64,000 nucleotides of DNA, from NCBI GenBank assembly GCA_964397045.1, contig CAYNHF010000051.1, forward strand, positions 35,381-99,380. The letters run 5' to 3'. The translations under genes and the position numbers were made by a program. Under the pieces are notes generated by a model. That model was not told the DNA's origin. It saw only the letters and a program-made list of their open reading frames with translations, and did not search any database. Below are positions 9,380 to 18,546 of this stretch, in pieces. Source of the stretch: CAYNHF01 sp964397045 (GTDB lineage: Bacteria; Actinomycetota; Acidimicrobiia; Spongiisociales; UBA5794). The stretch's first letter is position 1; each line of letters starts with the position of its first letter.

Positions 9380-9547
9380 GGTAGTCGAACTCGTCGCCTC
9401 ACCACACCGGCGCCCGAAGAGAGCTCTTCAGCCGGCGACTTCACTCCACCGTCCGACTTGGAACAACTGGCCCAAGCTGGGCTCTGGAGTGGGTCGGGGA
9501 GCAGGCCCAACGCGGTAACGTGACGCCATCTGGAGCAGGGAGATCGG

Positions 9548-12304
9548 GTGACGACATCGACTGACGAACCGGCGCCGTATTCACTACCGGTGGCAGATGT
9601 AGCCACCAACCTCGACACGAACAGCCAGGAGGGTCTAGACACCGCGGAAGCCGCGTCGCGCCTCGAGCGCTACGGGCCGAACTCGCTGCCCAAGGAGGAC
9701 CCGCCGAGCTACTGGAGCCTGGCTAGGGCCCAGATCGCGCAGCCGATGAACGTGATGCTCGTCGTTGTGACGGTATTGAGTTTCATCATCGGGCAGATCG
9801 CCGTTGCGATCCTGGTCGGGCTCCTCGTGGTGATGAATGTGGTGATGAGCACGAGCCAGGAGCTCAAGGCCCGCGCCTCGGTGGAGGCACTCGACGAACT
9901 CCAGGTGCCGACCGCCCGGGTGCTTCGCTCGGGATCCGTCTCGGAGGTCAACTCGATCGACCTGGTTCCAGGAGACCTGGTGCTGGTGGAAGCCGGCGAC
10001 TTCGTCCCCGCCGATGGCCGCATCGTCAGGTCGGCGACCCTGGAGGTCCAGGAAGCCGCGCTCACCGGCGAAAGTGCCCCCGTGCCCAAGGATGCCACGC
10101 CACTCCCACCGGGAGATGTGGGGCTCGGCGACCGCATCAACATGCTGTACCAGAACACATCAGTGACCCGTGGCACCGGACGGCTCATCGTCACCGCGAC
10201 CGGGAGCAACACCGAGATGGGCAAGATCGCCGGGATGCTCCAGAGTGTCACCCGGCAGCCATCTCCGCTGGAGCGTGAACTCTCCAGCCTCACCAAGTGG
10301 CTCGGCGTCGTGGCATGGATTGCCGTCGCCATCATCTTTGTCGTCGGACTCGCCAGGGGCCTCGATGCCGACACGCTCATTCTGCTCGCCGTGCTGACCG
10401 CGATCTCTGCCATTCCGGCCGGTCTTCCAACGTTTGTCCAGATCATGCTCTCATCCGGTGCGCAGCGCCTGGCCGACTCGAAAGCCGTGGTGAAGAGTCT
10501 CACCGATGTCGAGACCCTGGGATCAACGAGTGCCATCAACAGCGACAAGACGGGCACGTTGACGATGAACCAGATGACCTCGACGACGATGTTCACCGGA
10601 GGCCATTGGTACACCATCGAGGGCAGCGGATACGAGAAGCAGGGAGCCATCCTGGCTACGGCAGGTGACACCCAGCCCGACTTCACCCCCCTCGGGTACG
10701 GGCTGGCACTGTGCAGCGATGCCACCGTTGCCGACGACGGAACGGTGGTCGGTGACCCAACCGAAGCGGCCCTCGTGGTGCTCGCCGCCAAGATCGGTGT
10801 CGACGCCGAAACCTCGCGCCGCGAACTTCCCAGGGTGGCCGCCGTGCCCTTCGACTCGGAATACAAGTTCATGGCGACATATCACCTGGTCCCCGACGCA
10901 GGTGAGGATCCGCTGTACGAGCTGGTTAAGGGCGCGCCGGACGTGGTGCTCGACCGCTGCTCTCAGGCCTACTGGAAGGGTGAGATCGTCCGCATCGACG
11001 AGGTTCGCTCGGACCTGCTCGACGCCAATCGCAAGATCTCCGCGGGCGGCCTCCGCGTCCTGTCGTTCGCGATCCGTCGCTTCGCCGAAGTAGAACAGGC
11101 CGCCATTGTCGACGATCCGATGGGCCACGTCGGCGAGCTCACATTCATTTCTCTCGTTGGCATCATCGACCCCCTACGCCCCGAGGCGAAGGAGGCGGTC
11201 GCTGTTGCGCACTCCGCCGGTATCGAGGTCCGCATGATCACCGGCGACCACGCCATCACCGCAAAAGCCATCGCGGACGACCTCGACCTCGGCCCAGGGG
11301 TCATCACCGGCCCTGAATTCGATGCAATGCCAGACGCCCAGGTGAAGGCCGATCTCAACCAACTCCACGTGTTCGGCAGGGTGGCTCCCGAGGACAAGCT
11401 GCGGCTGGTTTCCCTCATGCAGGAGACCGGCCAGATCGTGGCCATGACTGGAGATGCTGTAAACGACGCGGCGGCCCTCAAGCAGGCCGATATCGGCGTA
11501 GCAATGGGCAGCGGCAGTGAGGTGTCGAAGCAAGCCGCCAAGATGATCCTTGCCGACGACAACTTCGCCACCCTCGTCCACGCCGTCGAACTCGGACGCG
11601 ACATCTACGACAAGGTGACCGCGTACATCGCCTATCAGCTGACGGGCATGTTCGGCCTGCTGATCTTGATGCTGCTCGCCACGATCCTCAACATCAACAG
11701 CGGTGTGGCGCTGTCCCCAGGCATGATCCTGTATATCAGCCTGTTCATAGCCGTTTTCCCGGTGCTCGCGATCATGGGAGACACCGCGGATCCGGGTTTG
11801 ATGGGTCGGCCGCCTCGTGATCCGAGTATTCCGGTCTTCAACCGCACCACAGGGATGCGTTGGGTGATCGTCGGCATCGTGCTCGCGGTGGCCGCACTGA
11901 TCCCCCTGGTCTGGGGCCCAGACGAACCGAAGGTCGACGGGCCATCCATCTCGATGACGATGACGTTCGCGATCAGCGCCCTGGCAACCGTCGGGATCGG
12001 CGTGGTCGCCCGACGCGACCCGGGCGGCTTCTGGAACGGTCCCGTCTTCCCCTACTTCGGGTGGTTGAGCGTCGCAGCGGTCATCACGGTGCTCGGTGTC
12101 GAACTCCCCTTCCTGCAGCGCCTGCTCGAGACCGTGTCGCTGAGCGGATCCCAGTGGCTCGGGGTTCTCGCCCTGTCGCTCGCGGCCCCCGTCCTCATGT
12201 CGGCGGAGAAGGCGTGGCGGCGCAGCAAGCTGACCAACCAGAACCAGGAGACATCTACCGGAGTCGAAACTGGTAGCAGCCATCCGGAGACTGTCAACGC
12301 CTAG
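9548..12304 (+). CDS. Cation-transporting P-type ATPase (P2-like)
   Basis: 918 residues with a full P-type plan: cation_ATPase_N domain (about 10-75), actuator motif TGES (173-176), phosphorylation motif SDKTGTLT with Asp333, the nucleotide-binding domain, a hinge motif at 633-640 and a C-terminal membrane domain. Two signature positions differ from the textbook P2 consensus: PAGLP (290-294) instead of PEGLP, and GDAVNDAAALK instead of GDGVNDAPALK. It still looks complete; the transported ion cannot be told (Ca2+, Na+, H+ or Mg2+). GTG start with GGGAG upstream; TAACGT at about 9516 is a likely -10. Confidence 0.85.
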   Translation: MTTSTDEPAPYSLPVADVATNLDTNSQEGLDTAEAASRLERYGPNSLPKEDPPSYWSLARAQIAQPMNVMLVVVTVLSFIIGQIAVAILVGLLVVMNVVMSTSQELKARASVEALDELQVPTARVLRSGSVSEVNSIDLVPGDLVLVEAGDFVPADGRIVRSATLEVQEAALTGESAPVPKDATPLPPGDVGLGDRINMLYQNTSVTRGTGRLIVTATGSNTEMGKIAGMLQSVTRQPSPLERELSSLTKWLGVVAWIAVAIIFVVGLARGLDADTLILLAVLTAISAIPAGLPTFVQIMLSSGAQRLADSKAVVKSLTDVETLGSTSAINSDKTGTLTMNQMTSTTMFTGGHWYTIEGSGYEKQGAILATAGDTQPDFTPLGYGLALCSDATVADDGTVVGDPTEAALVVLAAKIGVDAETSRRELPRVAAVPFDSEYKFMATYHLVPDAGEDPLYELVKGAPDVVLDRCSQAYWKGEIVRIDEVRSDLLDANRKISAGGLRVLSFAIRRFAEVEQAAIVDDPMGHVGELTFISLVGIIDPLRPEAKEAVAVAHSAGIEVRMITGDHAITAKAIADDLDLGPGVITGPEFDAMPDAQVKADLNQLHVFGRVAPEDKLRLVSLMQETGQIVAMTGDAVNDAAALKQADIGVAMGSGSEVSKQAAKMILADDNFATLVHAVELGRDIYDKVTAYIAYQLTGMFGLLILMLLATILNINSGVALSPGMILYISLFIAVFPVLAIMGDTADPGLMGRPPRDPSIPVFNRTTGMRWVIVGIVLAVAALIPLVWGPDEPKVDGPSISMTMTFAISALATVGIGVVARRDPGGFWNGPVFPYFGWLSVAAVITVLGVELPFLQRLLETVSLSGSQWLGVLALSLAAPVLMSAEKAWRRSKLTNQNQETSTGVETGSSHPETVNA

Positions 12305-12326
12305 GCACCACCGGCTCAGCGGATCA

Positions 12327-12968
12327 CTACGCGCGCCGCGCCGCGGCGACGAGGATCACAATCGCGACCGTGGCCGCGAGCATGTCGGATGGGATAACGA
12401 GGCGCATCAACTCGCCCCCGTCCAGCACCCACTCCCCCGCCGAGCTGAATCCAACCACCCGCAGGTAGTTGGCGATCGAAGCGACGCAGAAGGCACCCAT
12501 CACTGCGCCGGCGCCAGTGCCGATCGCCCGGCCCCACAGCCGGGTGGCTCCGATGAGGGTCGCGGCGACCACCCAGGCGATATCGAGCGCAGACAGCAAT
12601 TGAAGGAACTGGACGGAGGGGGCGAAACGAAGTGCAGCAGACGAAGCCAGAGTCACCAGCCCCACGACCCCCGTGACGACGACTACGAGAGATGCACCGC
12701 CCGCGATTCGTCGCCACGTGTCACTCAACGTGTATCCGGCGTACCAATCACCACCAAACAGCGGCGCGACCCGAGCCGAGACGATCACTCCGAGCATGGT
12801 GAGCGCGCTCAGGTGCACCAGAAACAGTCGCGTCAGGTCGAGGTCATCCGGCACCAGCAATAGAAGCACCGACACCAACAGGCCGCCGACGAGCCACGGT
12901 AGTGAGCGCACCGCAGCCACCTCCAGGGGTGATGACACGAAGGTTTGCGGCTCAGTCACGCGCCTCAC
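12327..12968 (-). CDS. Integral membrane protein, unknown
   Basis: 213 residues with about five to six hydrophobic segments (near 22-40, 48-66, 90-110, 124-146, 155-170, 193-210). No recognised family. GTG at 12968 has GAGGA 8 nt upstream; it overlaps the end of the methyltransferase gene by 17 bp (8 bp if the GTG at 12959 is used), so translation is probably coupled to it. Confidence 0.6.
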   Translation of the reverse strand: MRRVTEPQTFVSSPLEVAAVRSLPWLVGGLLVSVLLLLVPDDLDLTRLFLVHLSALTMLGVIVSARVAPLFGGDWYAGYTLSDTWRRIAGGASLVVVVTGVVGLVTLASSAALRFAPSVQFLQLLSALDIAWVVAATLIGATRLWGRAIGTGAGAVMGAFCVASIANYLRVVGFSSAGEWVLDGGELMRLVIPSDMLAATVAIVILVAAARRA

Positions 12969-13812
12969 GCAGGCGATCCTCTGCCAGCAGGGCGTAATCG
13001 GTGTCGATCTCGTAACCGACGTAGCGCCGCCCGGTCGCGACGGCTGCCAGCGCAGTCGAACCGGCCCCCATGAAGGGGTCGAGGACCAGGTCGGATTCGA
13101 AGCTGTACAACTCGATCAGGCGTCTGGGCAATTCCACAGGAAACGGCGCGGGATGGCCAACCCGGCGCGCCGACTCGGGCTGGATCTCCCAGATCGAAAC
13201 GGTTGCGGCGAGAAAGTCGTCCTTCGTGATCGTGTCTGCCCCGGGACGCAGCCGCCGGTACGACTCCTTGGAGGCCACGATGACGTATTCGTGGATGTCT
13301 CGCAGCGTGGGGTTCTTGGCGGATTGCCACGAGCCCCACGCGCAGGATCCACCTGCCGACTTGGCCTTCTGCCAGATGATCTCACCGCGGAGTTGGTACC
13401 CGATGTCGTTCAGCAGGCCTGCCACGTAGTGGTTGAGCGGCAGGTACGGCTTGCGGCCCAGGTTGGCCACGTTCACTGCCACCCGGCCGCCGGCCTCGAG
13501 CACCCGATAGGTCTCGCGCAGAACCCGTTCTAGCAAGTCCAGATATTCGGCGAGGGAGAGGTCCCCGTCATACTCTTTGCCAACGTTGTACGGCGGTGAC
13601 GTGACCATGAGCGACACACAGCCGTCGGGAAGCTGCTCCATCGACTCCGCGGACTGCACAAAGATCTTGTCGAGCACCTCATCCGGCGGTTCCGCAATTG
13701 TCCCGGTTGCAGGCACTGGAACAGCATCACCGCTCATACGACGGGCGTAGTAGTCCGTCGCGTCGTGACTCTCGCGCTTGCCCGCGCCAAAACTCGCCGT
13801 ACTGGTTGCCAC
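12952..13812 (-). CDS. Site-specific DNA methyltransferase (N4-cytosine/N6-adenine type)
   Basis: 286 residues from the GTG at 13812, which has a strong AGGAGGT 4-5 nt upstream; the long open frame further upstream is not coding. Motif IV is TSPPYNVG (71-78), near the N-terminus, and the SAM-binding motif I (DPFMGAGSTALAA) is near the C-terminus, a beta-class order. TSPPY is most often N4-cytosine specific. The N-terminus carries FGAGKRESHDATDYYARR, a conserved lead-in of an actinobacterial subgroup. No restriction endonuclease gene is adjacent, so it is likely a solitary methylase with a regulatory role. Confidence 0.85.
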   Translation of the reverse strand: MATSTASFGAGKRESHDATDYYARRMSGDAVPVPATGTIAEPPDEVLDKIFVQSAESMEQLPDGCVSLMVTSPPYNVGKEYDGDLSLAEYLDLLERVLRETYRVLEAGGRVAVNVANLGRKPYLPLNHYVAGLLNDIGYQLRGEIIWQKAKSAGGSCAWGSWQSAKNPTLRDIHEYVIVASKESYRRLRPGADTITKDDFLAATVSIWEIQPESARRVGHPAPFPVELPRRLIELYSFESDLVLDPFMGAGSTALAAVATGRRYVGYEIDTDYALLAEDRLREARD

Positions 13813-13897
13813 CCGACCTCCTGTCGGGAAACCGTAGCATCGACACCGCGCGGCACCCGGCAAACCCGTGAGCAGCAGAACCAGCAGTGGATTCAGT

Positions 13898-14734
13898 TCA
13901 ATCGTCGTTCGGGATACGGGCGCTGCGGTAAGAGCCGAGGACGTCGAGCTGTGCCAGCGTGGCCGGAGGCGGATCCACGACCCGCTCCAGGCCTTCGATA
14001 CCGGGATCATGCTCCAGATCGACGAAGAACCGATACGACCACGCCCTCGAAGACGGACGGGACTCGATCCGCGTCAGGTTGGCGCCACGCAATCCGAGTT
14101 CGGTGAGGGCAAGGGCGAGGGCACCGGGGGTGTGGCCTGTGGTGAAGACGACGGTGGTCTTGTTGTCAGAAGGTTCCACCACAGGCTCACCGGGAGCCAA
14201 CACGAAGAAGCGCGTGGTGTTGTGGTCCCGATCCATCACGTTGTCTGCGAGCACCACCAGCCCATGGGGCCCTGCGGAGCCCGGCGGGGCCAGCGCGGCG
14301 ACCGAGGGGTCGTCGGCCGCGGCAACCTCGCGCACCGCCCCTGCAGTGTCGTGGCGCGGCACCGCCTCGACCCTCAATGCCAGCAGCGCCCCTTCGGCCT
14401 GGGCCAAGGCCTCGGGGTGGGATCGCACCTGCCGGATCTGGTCGAGCGTCGACCCGGGGACCCCGAGCAGCGAGTGGCGGACCTCGACCAGATGCTCTGC
14501 CACGATGGCCAGCGGCTGGCGATCGGGGACGTGCGGAAGGCGATCGAGCACCGGCAACACACTTCCGGTTGTCGAATTCTCGACCGGAAGCACCAGGCGA
14601 TCTACCTCACCGGACTCCAAAGCCGCGAAGGCGGCCACGAAGCTGGGCAGACCTTCCACCGTCGCACCCGGGAACAACTCGCCCGCGGCGCGATAGCTGT
14701 ACGAGTGTGGTTCGCCTTGATACCCAATCTCCAT
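13898..14734 (-). CDS. pheA: Prephenate dehydratase
   Basis: 278 residues. The N-terminal catalytic domain starts MEIGYQGEPHSYS and includes the dehydratase motifs LPVENSTTGSV, RHDTAGAV and DHNTTRFFVL (the Thr-Thr-Arg catalytic site). A C-terminal ACT domain with RIESRPS is the phenylalanine-binding regulatory site. It converts prephenate to phenylpyruvate in phenylalanine synthesis; no chorismate mutase is fused. The ATG at 14734 is leaderless behind TAGGGT. It lies 19 bp downstream of the PF10081 gene, but its own promoter sits in that gap. Confidence 0.92.
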   Translation of the reverse strand: MEIGYQGEPHSYSYRAAGELFPGATVEGLPSFVAAFAALESGEVDRLVLPVENSTTGSVLPVLDRLPHVPDRQPLAIVAEHLVEVRHSLLGVPGSTLDQIRQVRSHPEALAQAEGALLALRVEAVPRHDTAGAVREVAAADDPSVAALAPPGSAGPHGLVVLADNVMDRDHNTTRFFVLAPGEPVVEPSDNKTTVVFTTGHTPGALALALTELGLRGANLTRIESRPSSRAWSYRFFVDLEHDPGIEGLERVVDPPPATLAQLDVLGSYRSARIPNDD

Positions 14735-14741
14735 CTGCCGC

Positions 14742-14747
14742 ACCCTA
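14742..14747 (-). promoter_or_regulatory. -10 hexamer TAGGGT of leaderless pheA
   Basis: TAGGGT on the minus strand, 7 nt before the ATG at 14734, inside the 19-bp gap to the preceding stop. Confidence 0.55.
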
Positions 14748-14753
14748 GGACGG

Positions 14754-16772
14754 TCAGTCGCCCGCGGACTCCCCGGCACCCACGCCAGCGGCGTCGAGGG
14801 CGAGCGGTTCGCGGTCCTTCACCCAGTTCGGCCCCTTGGTGCGTGACCCACTCAACGCCCCATCGATCTGGGCTTCCTCGGCAATCTCTTCTGCCGTCTC
14901 TTTGGACCGGGCAATCCGCTCGCCACGTTCGATCTCGAGCTGGCGCAACCGCTGATCCACTGCCGCGATCTGCTCCTCCGAGATACCCTCGAACCCGTAC
15001 GCGGAGTGCACAAACCGGGCCATGTCTGCGCGGTAGTCGTGCCCGAACGACTTGAACTCACCCGGAACGGTGACCATGGCGTTCATGGCATCGATCACCG
15101 TCTGCACGAAGGTGATCAGGGGTTGCCACTGCATTGAGTCGGGGACGCCACGGCCGCGGGCGACGCCGGGTTCCAGCCAATGGGGTTGCTTGAGCATGAG
15201 TGCCGTATCAACCACTGCGATCGGGTCGTTGTCGTGGTCGAGCACCACCGCACGCAGTTTCGCCTGCTCTTCCTCCGTCAATGCTGCGAACTGTTCGTAC
15301 CGGTCGAAGGCCTTCACCGTTCCCTCCGAGACGAGCTCACCTTGCCCCCTCCGCATTCCCGTCTTCGACCACTTGGCCAGGCCGGGGAGCCCGACCCACA
15401 GCGCCCGGTCGATGCCGTACCAGTCGAAACCCTCCGAACCCTGGTGCATGATGACGTCGGAACTGGCCCACGCTCCCAGGCTCTCTCCGAAGACAAGCAC
15501 TTTCGGCCGCCGCTCCGGTGGACGGTCGCTGAGCCGCATGCGCACTCCTAGAAGCAACTGCCGGAACTGGGCTCGCCCCAGGGCGACCTTCTGCAGTGAC
15601 AGGAATGATGGGTACCGCCCGTACTGCACGCACACGCTGGCGATGTCACCTTTGGCAAAGAACTCGGCGGACTCGATCATCGTCTGATCCACCCAGCCGG
15701 TCCCGGTGGCTGCCACGAGCAAGAGGTACTTGCGGTCGAATGCTCCGGTCCGGTTGAGCTCGGCGAGAGCCAGTTCTGCTCGACCGCTCGAGTAGATCGG
15801 TTCCGAGTTGAAGCCCACGTAGCACCGAATCGGCTGGGCGACGGCAGACTCACCGATCGTCTCCTCGATCAACTCCGGTGTCACCGCATCCGAAACAAAC
15901 CGCCTTCCCTGCAAACCGAGTTCATCGAATGGGGAGTGACTGTCTGCGCTCCCCGACATCAGAGACGACTCCGGCGGCCGGTCATAGGCCGGTTCGATCT
16001 TCTCGTTGGCACGGCCGATGGAGCCGACCAGCCCCTGGTAGGCGAAGGTCCCGGCGCCGGCCCAGACCGCAGCATTTACCACGCGCCCCACGAGCCGGTT
16101 CTGAGGCGCATCTCCGAAGAACTTCATCGAAACGTTGCGGCTTGCCACGAACCCCTTGGCCAAACCCATGCCCACACCGACCACCGCGACACCGACGCCG
16201 ACGGATCCGGGCACAGTTGCTCGCTTGTCCTCCTCGGTCCAGCTGTCAATGATCGCGCGACGATCAGCCAGCCGTTTCTTGGCGATGAAGGCGAGTCCAC
16301 CGACACCGGCCGCGGTTCCGATCAGCGGACGAATGAAGCTACCCGCCGGGAACCTCTCCTGGACCAGTTTGCCCGTATCGAAGAGGGCCCCTCCGGCAGC
16401 GCCCGCCATCGCCAGCCTCCCTGCGCCTCGCAGCGGCTCCAATTGCGCCGCCTCGCCTTCCTTGCGGGGAATCTGGGAAGCGCCGAAGCCGGCGAGTCCG
16501 ATCGCCGAGCGGACTCCCATGCGCAGCGCATATGGGGCATCGTGTCCCACCGTCCTGCCCACAACGACTTCAGATGCGACGCCAACCGATCGGGCGGCCA
16601 ACACGCTGAGGGCGGCGGCGATCCCCTGATGCGCAGACCCACGCGGCATCAACGACGGGGAGTAGGCATCCACGAGCGCAACGCTCTCGAGTGGTGCGGA
16701 CGGGCTTCCCGTCAGCGGGTTCTGCCAAGCAGCGAATCGCCAGATCAGCTCGCCTACCTTCGCCTTCAGCAT
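14754..16772 (-). CDS. Membrane-associated alpha/beta-hydrolase, PF10081-like
   Basis: 672 residues from the ATG at 16772 (GGAGGGTGG upstream); the 246 bp of open frame further upstream look non-coding. Residues 1-260 contain several Gly/Ala-rich hydrophobic segments, likely membrane helices. From about residue 300 a catalytic domain begins with PIRCYVGFNSEPIYSS and AATGTGWVDQ. The nucleophile is probably the Ser in VLVFGESLGAWAS, a Gly-Glu-Ser-Leu-Gly elbow. The C-terminal 80 residues are charged and helical. Substrate unknown; mycobacterial relatives are membrane proteins of undefined role. Confidence 0.75.
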   Translation of the reverse strand: MLKAKVGELIWRFAAWQNPLTGSPSAPLESVALVDAYSPSLMPRGSAHQGIAAALSVLAARSVGVASEVVVGRTVGHDAPYALRMGVRSAIGLAGFGASQIPRKEGEAAQLEPLRGAGRLAMAGAAGGALFDTGKLVQERFPAGSFIRPLIGTAAGVGGLAFIAKKRLADRRAIIDSWTEEDKRATVPGSVGVGVAVVGVGMGLAKGFVASRNVSMKFFGDAPQNRLVGRVVNAAVWAGAGTFAYQGLVGSIGRANEKIEPAYDRPPESSLMSGSADSHSPFDELGLQGRRFVSDAVTPELIEETIGESAVAQPIRCYVGFNSEPIYSSGRAELALAELNRTGAFDRKYLLLVAATGTGWVDQTMIESAEFFAKGDIASVCVQYGRYPSFLSLQKVALGRAQFRQLLLGVRMRLSDRPPERRPKVLVFGESLGAWASSDVIMHQGSEGFDWYGIDRALWVGLPGLAKWSKTGMRRGQGELVSEGTVKAFDRYEQFAALTEEEQAKLRAVVLDHDNDPIAVVDTALMLKQPHWLEPGVARGRGVPDSMQWQPLITFVQTVIDAMNAMVTVPGEFKSFGHDYRADMARFVHSAYGFEGISEEQIAAVDQRLRQLEIERGERIARSKETAEEIAEEAQIDGALSGSRTKGPNWVKDREPLALDAAGVGAGESAGD

Positions 16773-16858
16773 TCCACCCTCCAATTCTCGGCCTGTCACG
16801 ACTGATAACTCCACGGTAGCAATCAAAGCACGGGATCTGGCCCGGCAGATCACCCGAA

Positions 16859-17818
16859 TCAGGTGATTTGAGGAGCGGCAATCGACCTCGGATCTACGTT
16901 GGCGCCGCTGAGCAGCAGACAGACCCGCTCGCCGGGTTCCGGCACGTACGCTCCGGTCACCAGCGCAGCCAGCGTGGTCGCCGCGGCCGGTTCGACAAGC
17001 AGCCGCGCTTGTTCCCACAGCTGCCGTTGGGCGGCGCGAACCGCGTCATCGCTTACGAGCACCGCATCTTCGACCCATTGCTGAGTCGCCTGCCAGGCAA
17101 TCGAGCCGATTCGCCCGGCACCCAACGCTGATGCCGCAACTCCGCTCACTTCGACATCGACTGGTCGGCCCATCTCCCGAGCCCGAAACAGGGTTGGGGT
17201 GCCCTCGGTTTCGACCGCAACGATACGGACCCCGTCGCGGTACCACGCCGCGATGCCACCGATGAGTCCTCCGCCGCCGACGGCGACCAAGATCGTGTCC
17301 ACGTCGGGCCACTGCTCTTCCAGTTCCCTGCCGCAGGTCCCCTGGCCGGCGACTACTGCTGCATGGTCGTAGGCGTGGGCAAAGAGCCCTCCGGAACGGG
17401 CGACATGGTGTTCGCTGGCCGCCAGTGCTTCGCGGTAGTACCCGGGCTCGATGGAGACCTCTGCGCCGAGACGGTGCAAGCGATCGACCTTGGCCGGTGG
17501 CGAGGAGTCGGGAACAAAGACGTGAGCCGGGATGCCGAGGGCGTGAGCGGCGTAGGCGATGGCCAGCCCGAAGTTGCCTCCCGAAGCTGCGATGACACCC
17601 TGGACCGGAACGTCAGTCGAGAGCAGCAAGTTGAAGGCTCCCCGCACCTTGAAGGACCCGGTGGGCTGGAGGAACTCGAGCTTCAGCGTGAGGTCGTGAG
17701 GTAGTTCGCCGGGATCCGAGCCAAGGGTGACTACCGGAGTGTGACGCACATGGTTCGCGATACGAACAGAGGCGTCTGTGATGGCCTTTCGGGTGATCTC
17801 GCCGCCGGCGCTGGACAT
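16859..17818 (-). CDS. PLP-dependent threonine/serine dehydratase-like enzyme
   Basis: 319 residues of the fold-type II PLP family. The Schiff-base lysine is Lys57 in GSFKVRGA, the substrate loop is SGGNFG (79-84) and the phosphate-binding glycine loop is GGGGLIGG (181-188). The length equals catabolic or serine-racemase-like members without an ACT domain, so it is probably not the isoleucine-biosynthetic IlvA. Reaction: deamination of L-Thr or L-Ser, or amino-acid racemisation. Leaderless start behind TACCAT. Confidence 0.85.
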   Translation of the reverse strand: MSSAGGEITRKAITDASVRIANHVRHTPVVTLGSDPGELPHDLTLKLEFLQPTGSFKVRGAFNLLLSTDVPVQGVIAASGGNFGLAIAYAAHALGIPAHVFVPDSSPPAKVDRLHRLGAEVSIEPGYYREALAASEHHVARSGGLFAHAYDHAAVVAGQGTCGRELEEQWPDVDTILVAVGGGGLIGGIAAWYRDGVRIVAVETEGTPTLFRAREMGRPVDVEVSGVAASALGAGRIGSIAWQATQQWVEDAVLVSDDAVRAAQRQLWEQARLLVEPAAATTLAALVTGAYVPEPGERVCLLLSGANVDPRSIAAPQIT

Positions 17819-17824
17819 GAGCTC

Positions 17825-17830
17825 ATGGTA
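17825..17830 (-). promoter_or_regulatory. -10 hexamer TACCAT of a leaderless start
   Basis: TACCAT on the minus strand, 6 nt before the ATG at 17818; no ribosome binding site. Confidence 0.5.
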
Positions 17831-17919
17831 GGAGCCCGCTTCAAAGCGGCCGTCCGTCAGTCGAGGGCCGGTAACGCGGGATTCTGTGGGGTTCCGCCCT
17901 CGAACCGAAGCTGGTCCGG

Positions 17920-18393
17920 CTAGGAAGTCGCGTTGGTGAAGATCGTCTCGCCCAGCGCCGCAATCGAAGCTGCGTCATCACGAAAACCTGTGGTCGTCAC
18001 CGAATACCAGCTCGAGCCGGAGACGAAGGTCGCGCTCGATTGAAACGGGCTCTCCGCCGCGTATCCGTCGTCACCGTACGACAGAGCGATACAGCCTTCA
18101 CATGGATCGGGTTTGGTCAATGCGTGGTCCGAGGCAACCTGAATCAGGAGGCTGTTGGCATTCGCGTCGCGCCACGTGCAGGAATCGATCGGCCCTGCCT
18201 CGCTTGGTTCTCCCACGAAGACCTCACCAAAGTAGGCCTCCAGCACGGCGTCGCCTGCCAGTGTGCAGGGATCCGGCGTCTGAGTCGCCGACACCGCGGC
18301 GGTGTCGGTTGCCTCGCCACCCGTCGAACCGTCGGAGCCACCGCAAGCGACTACCAACATTCCGATTACGAGCATCACACCTAGCTTCCACAT
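17920..18393 (-). CDS. Secreted lipoprotein, unknown
   Basis: 157 residues with a lipoprotein signal (MLVIGMLVVACGG; lipidated Cys17), a Ser/Thr-rich linker, then a small domain with four Cys (PCTLAG, SCTW, CEGC) that may form disulfides. Layout resembles DUF3558-type actinobacterial lipoproteins, but I cannot name the family. Starts with ATG after GAGGACATC; TAGGTT at about 18428 may be its -10. Confidence 0.65.
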   Translation of the reverse strand: MWKLGVMLVIGMLVVACGGSDGSTGGEATDTAAVSATQTPDPCTLAGDAVLEAYFGEVFVGEPSEAGPIDSCTWRDANANSLLIQVASDHALTKPDPCEGCIALSYGDDGYAAESPFQSSATFVSGSSWYSVTTTGFRDDAASIAALGETIFTNATS

Positions 18394-18546
18394 GATGTCC
18401 TCGCCCTTCCCCAGGAATCATTCCGAACCTACACGCCGAACCATCGGCGTGGAGCCCGATCGCGTCCGGCGGTGATCGGCCCGTCTCCTTTCAAGCGAAA
18501 GATGTGTACACCACATAGGATGAACGGCCCCACCCGGAAGTCGATC

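Noticed and set aside
9280..9547. tRNA or small gene in the gap before the P-type ATPase
   Set aside because: No T-arm GGTTCGA-type sequence nor cloverleaf; only an imperfect hairpin is visible.
11174..12283. Leftward ORF of 369 codons
   Set aside because: Antisense to the P-type ATPase membrane domain; no family character.
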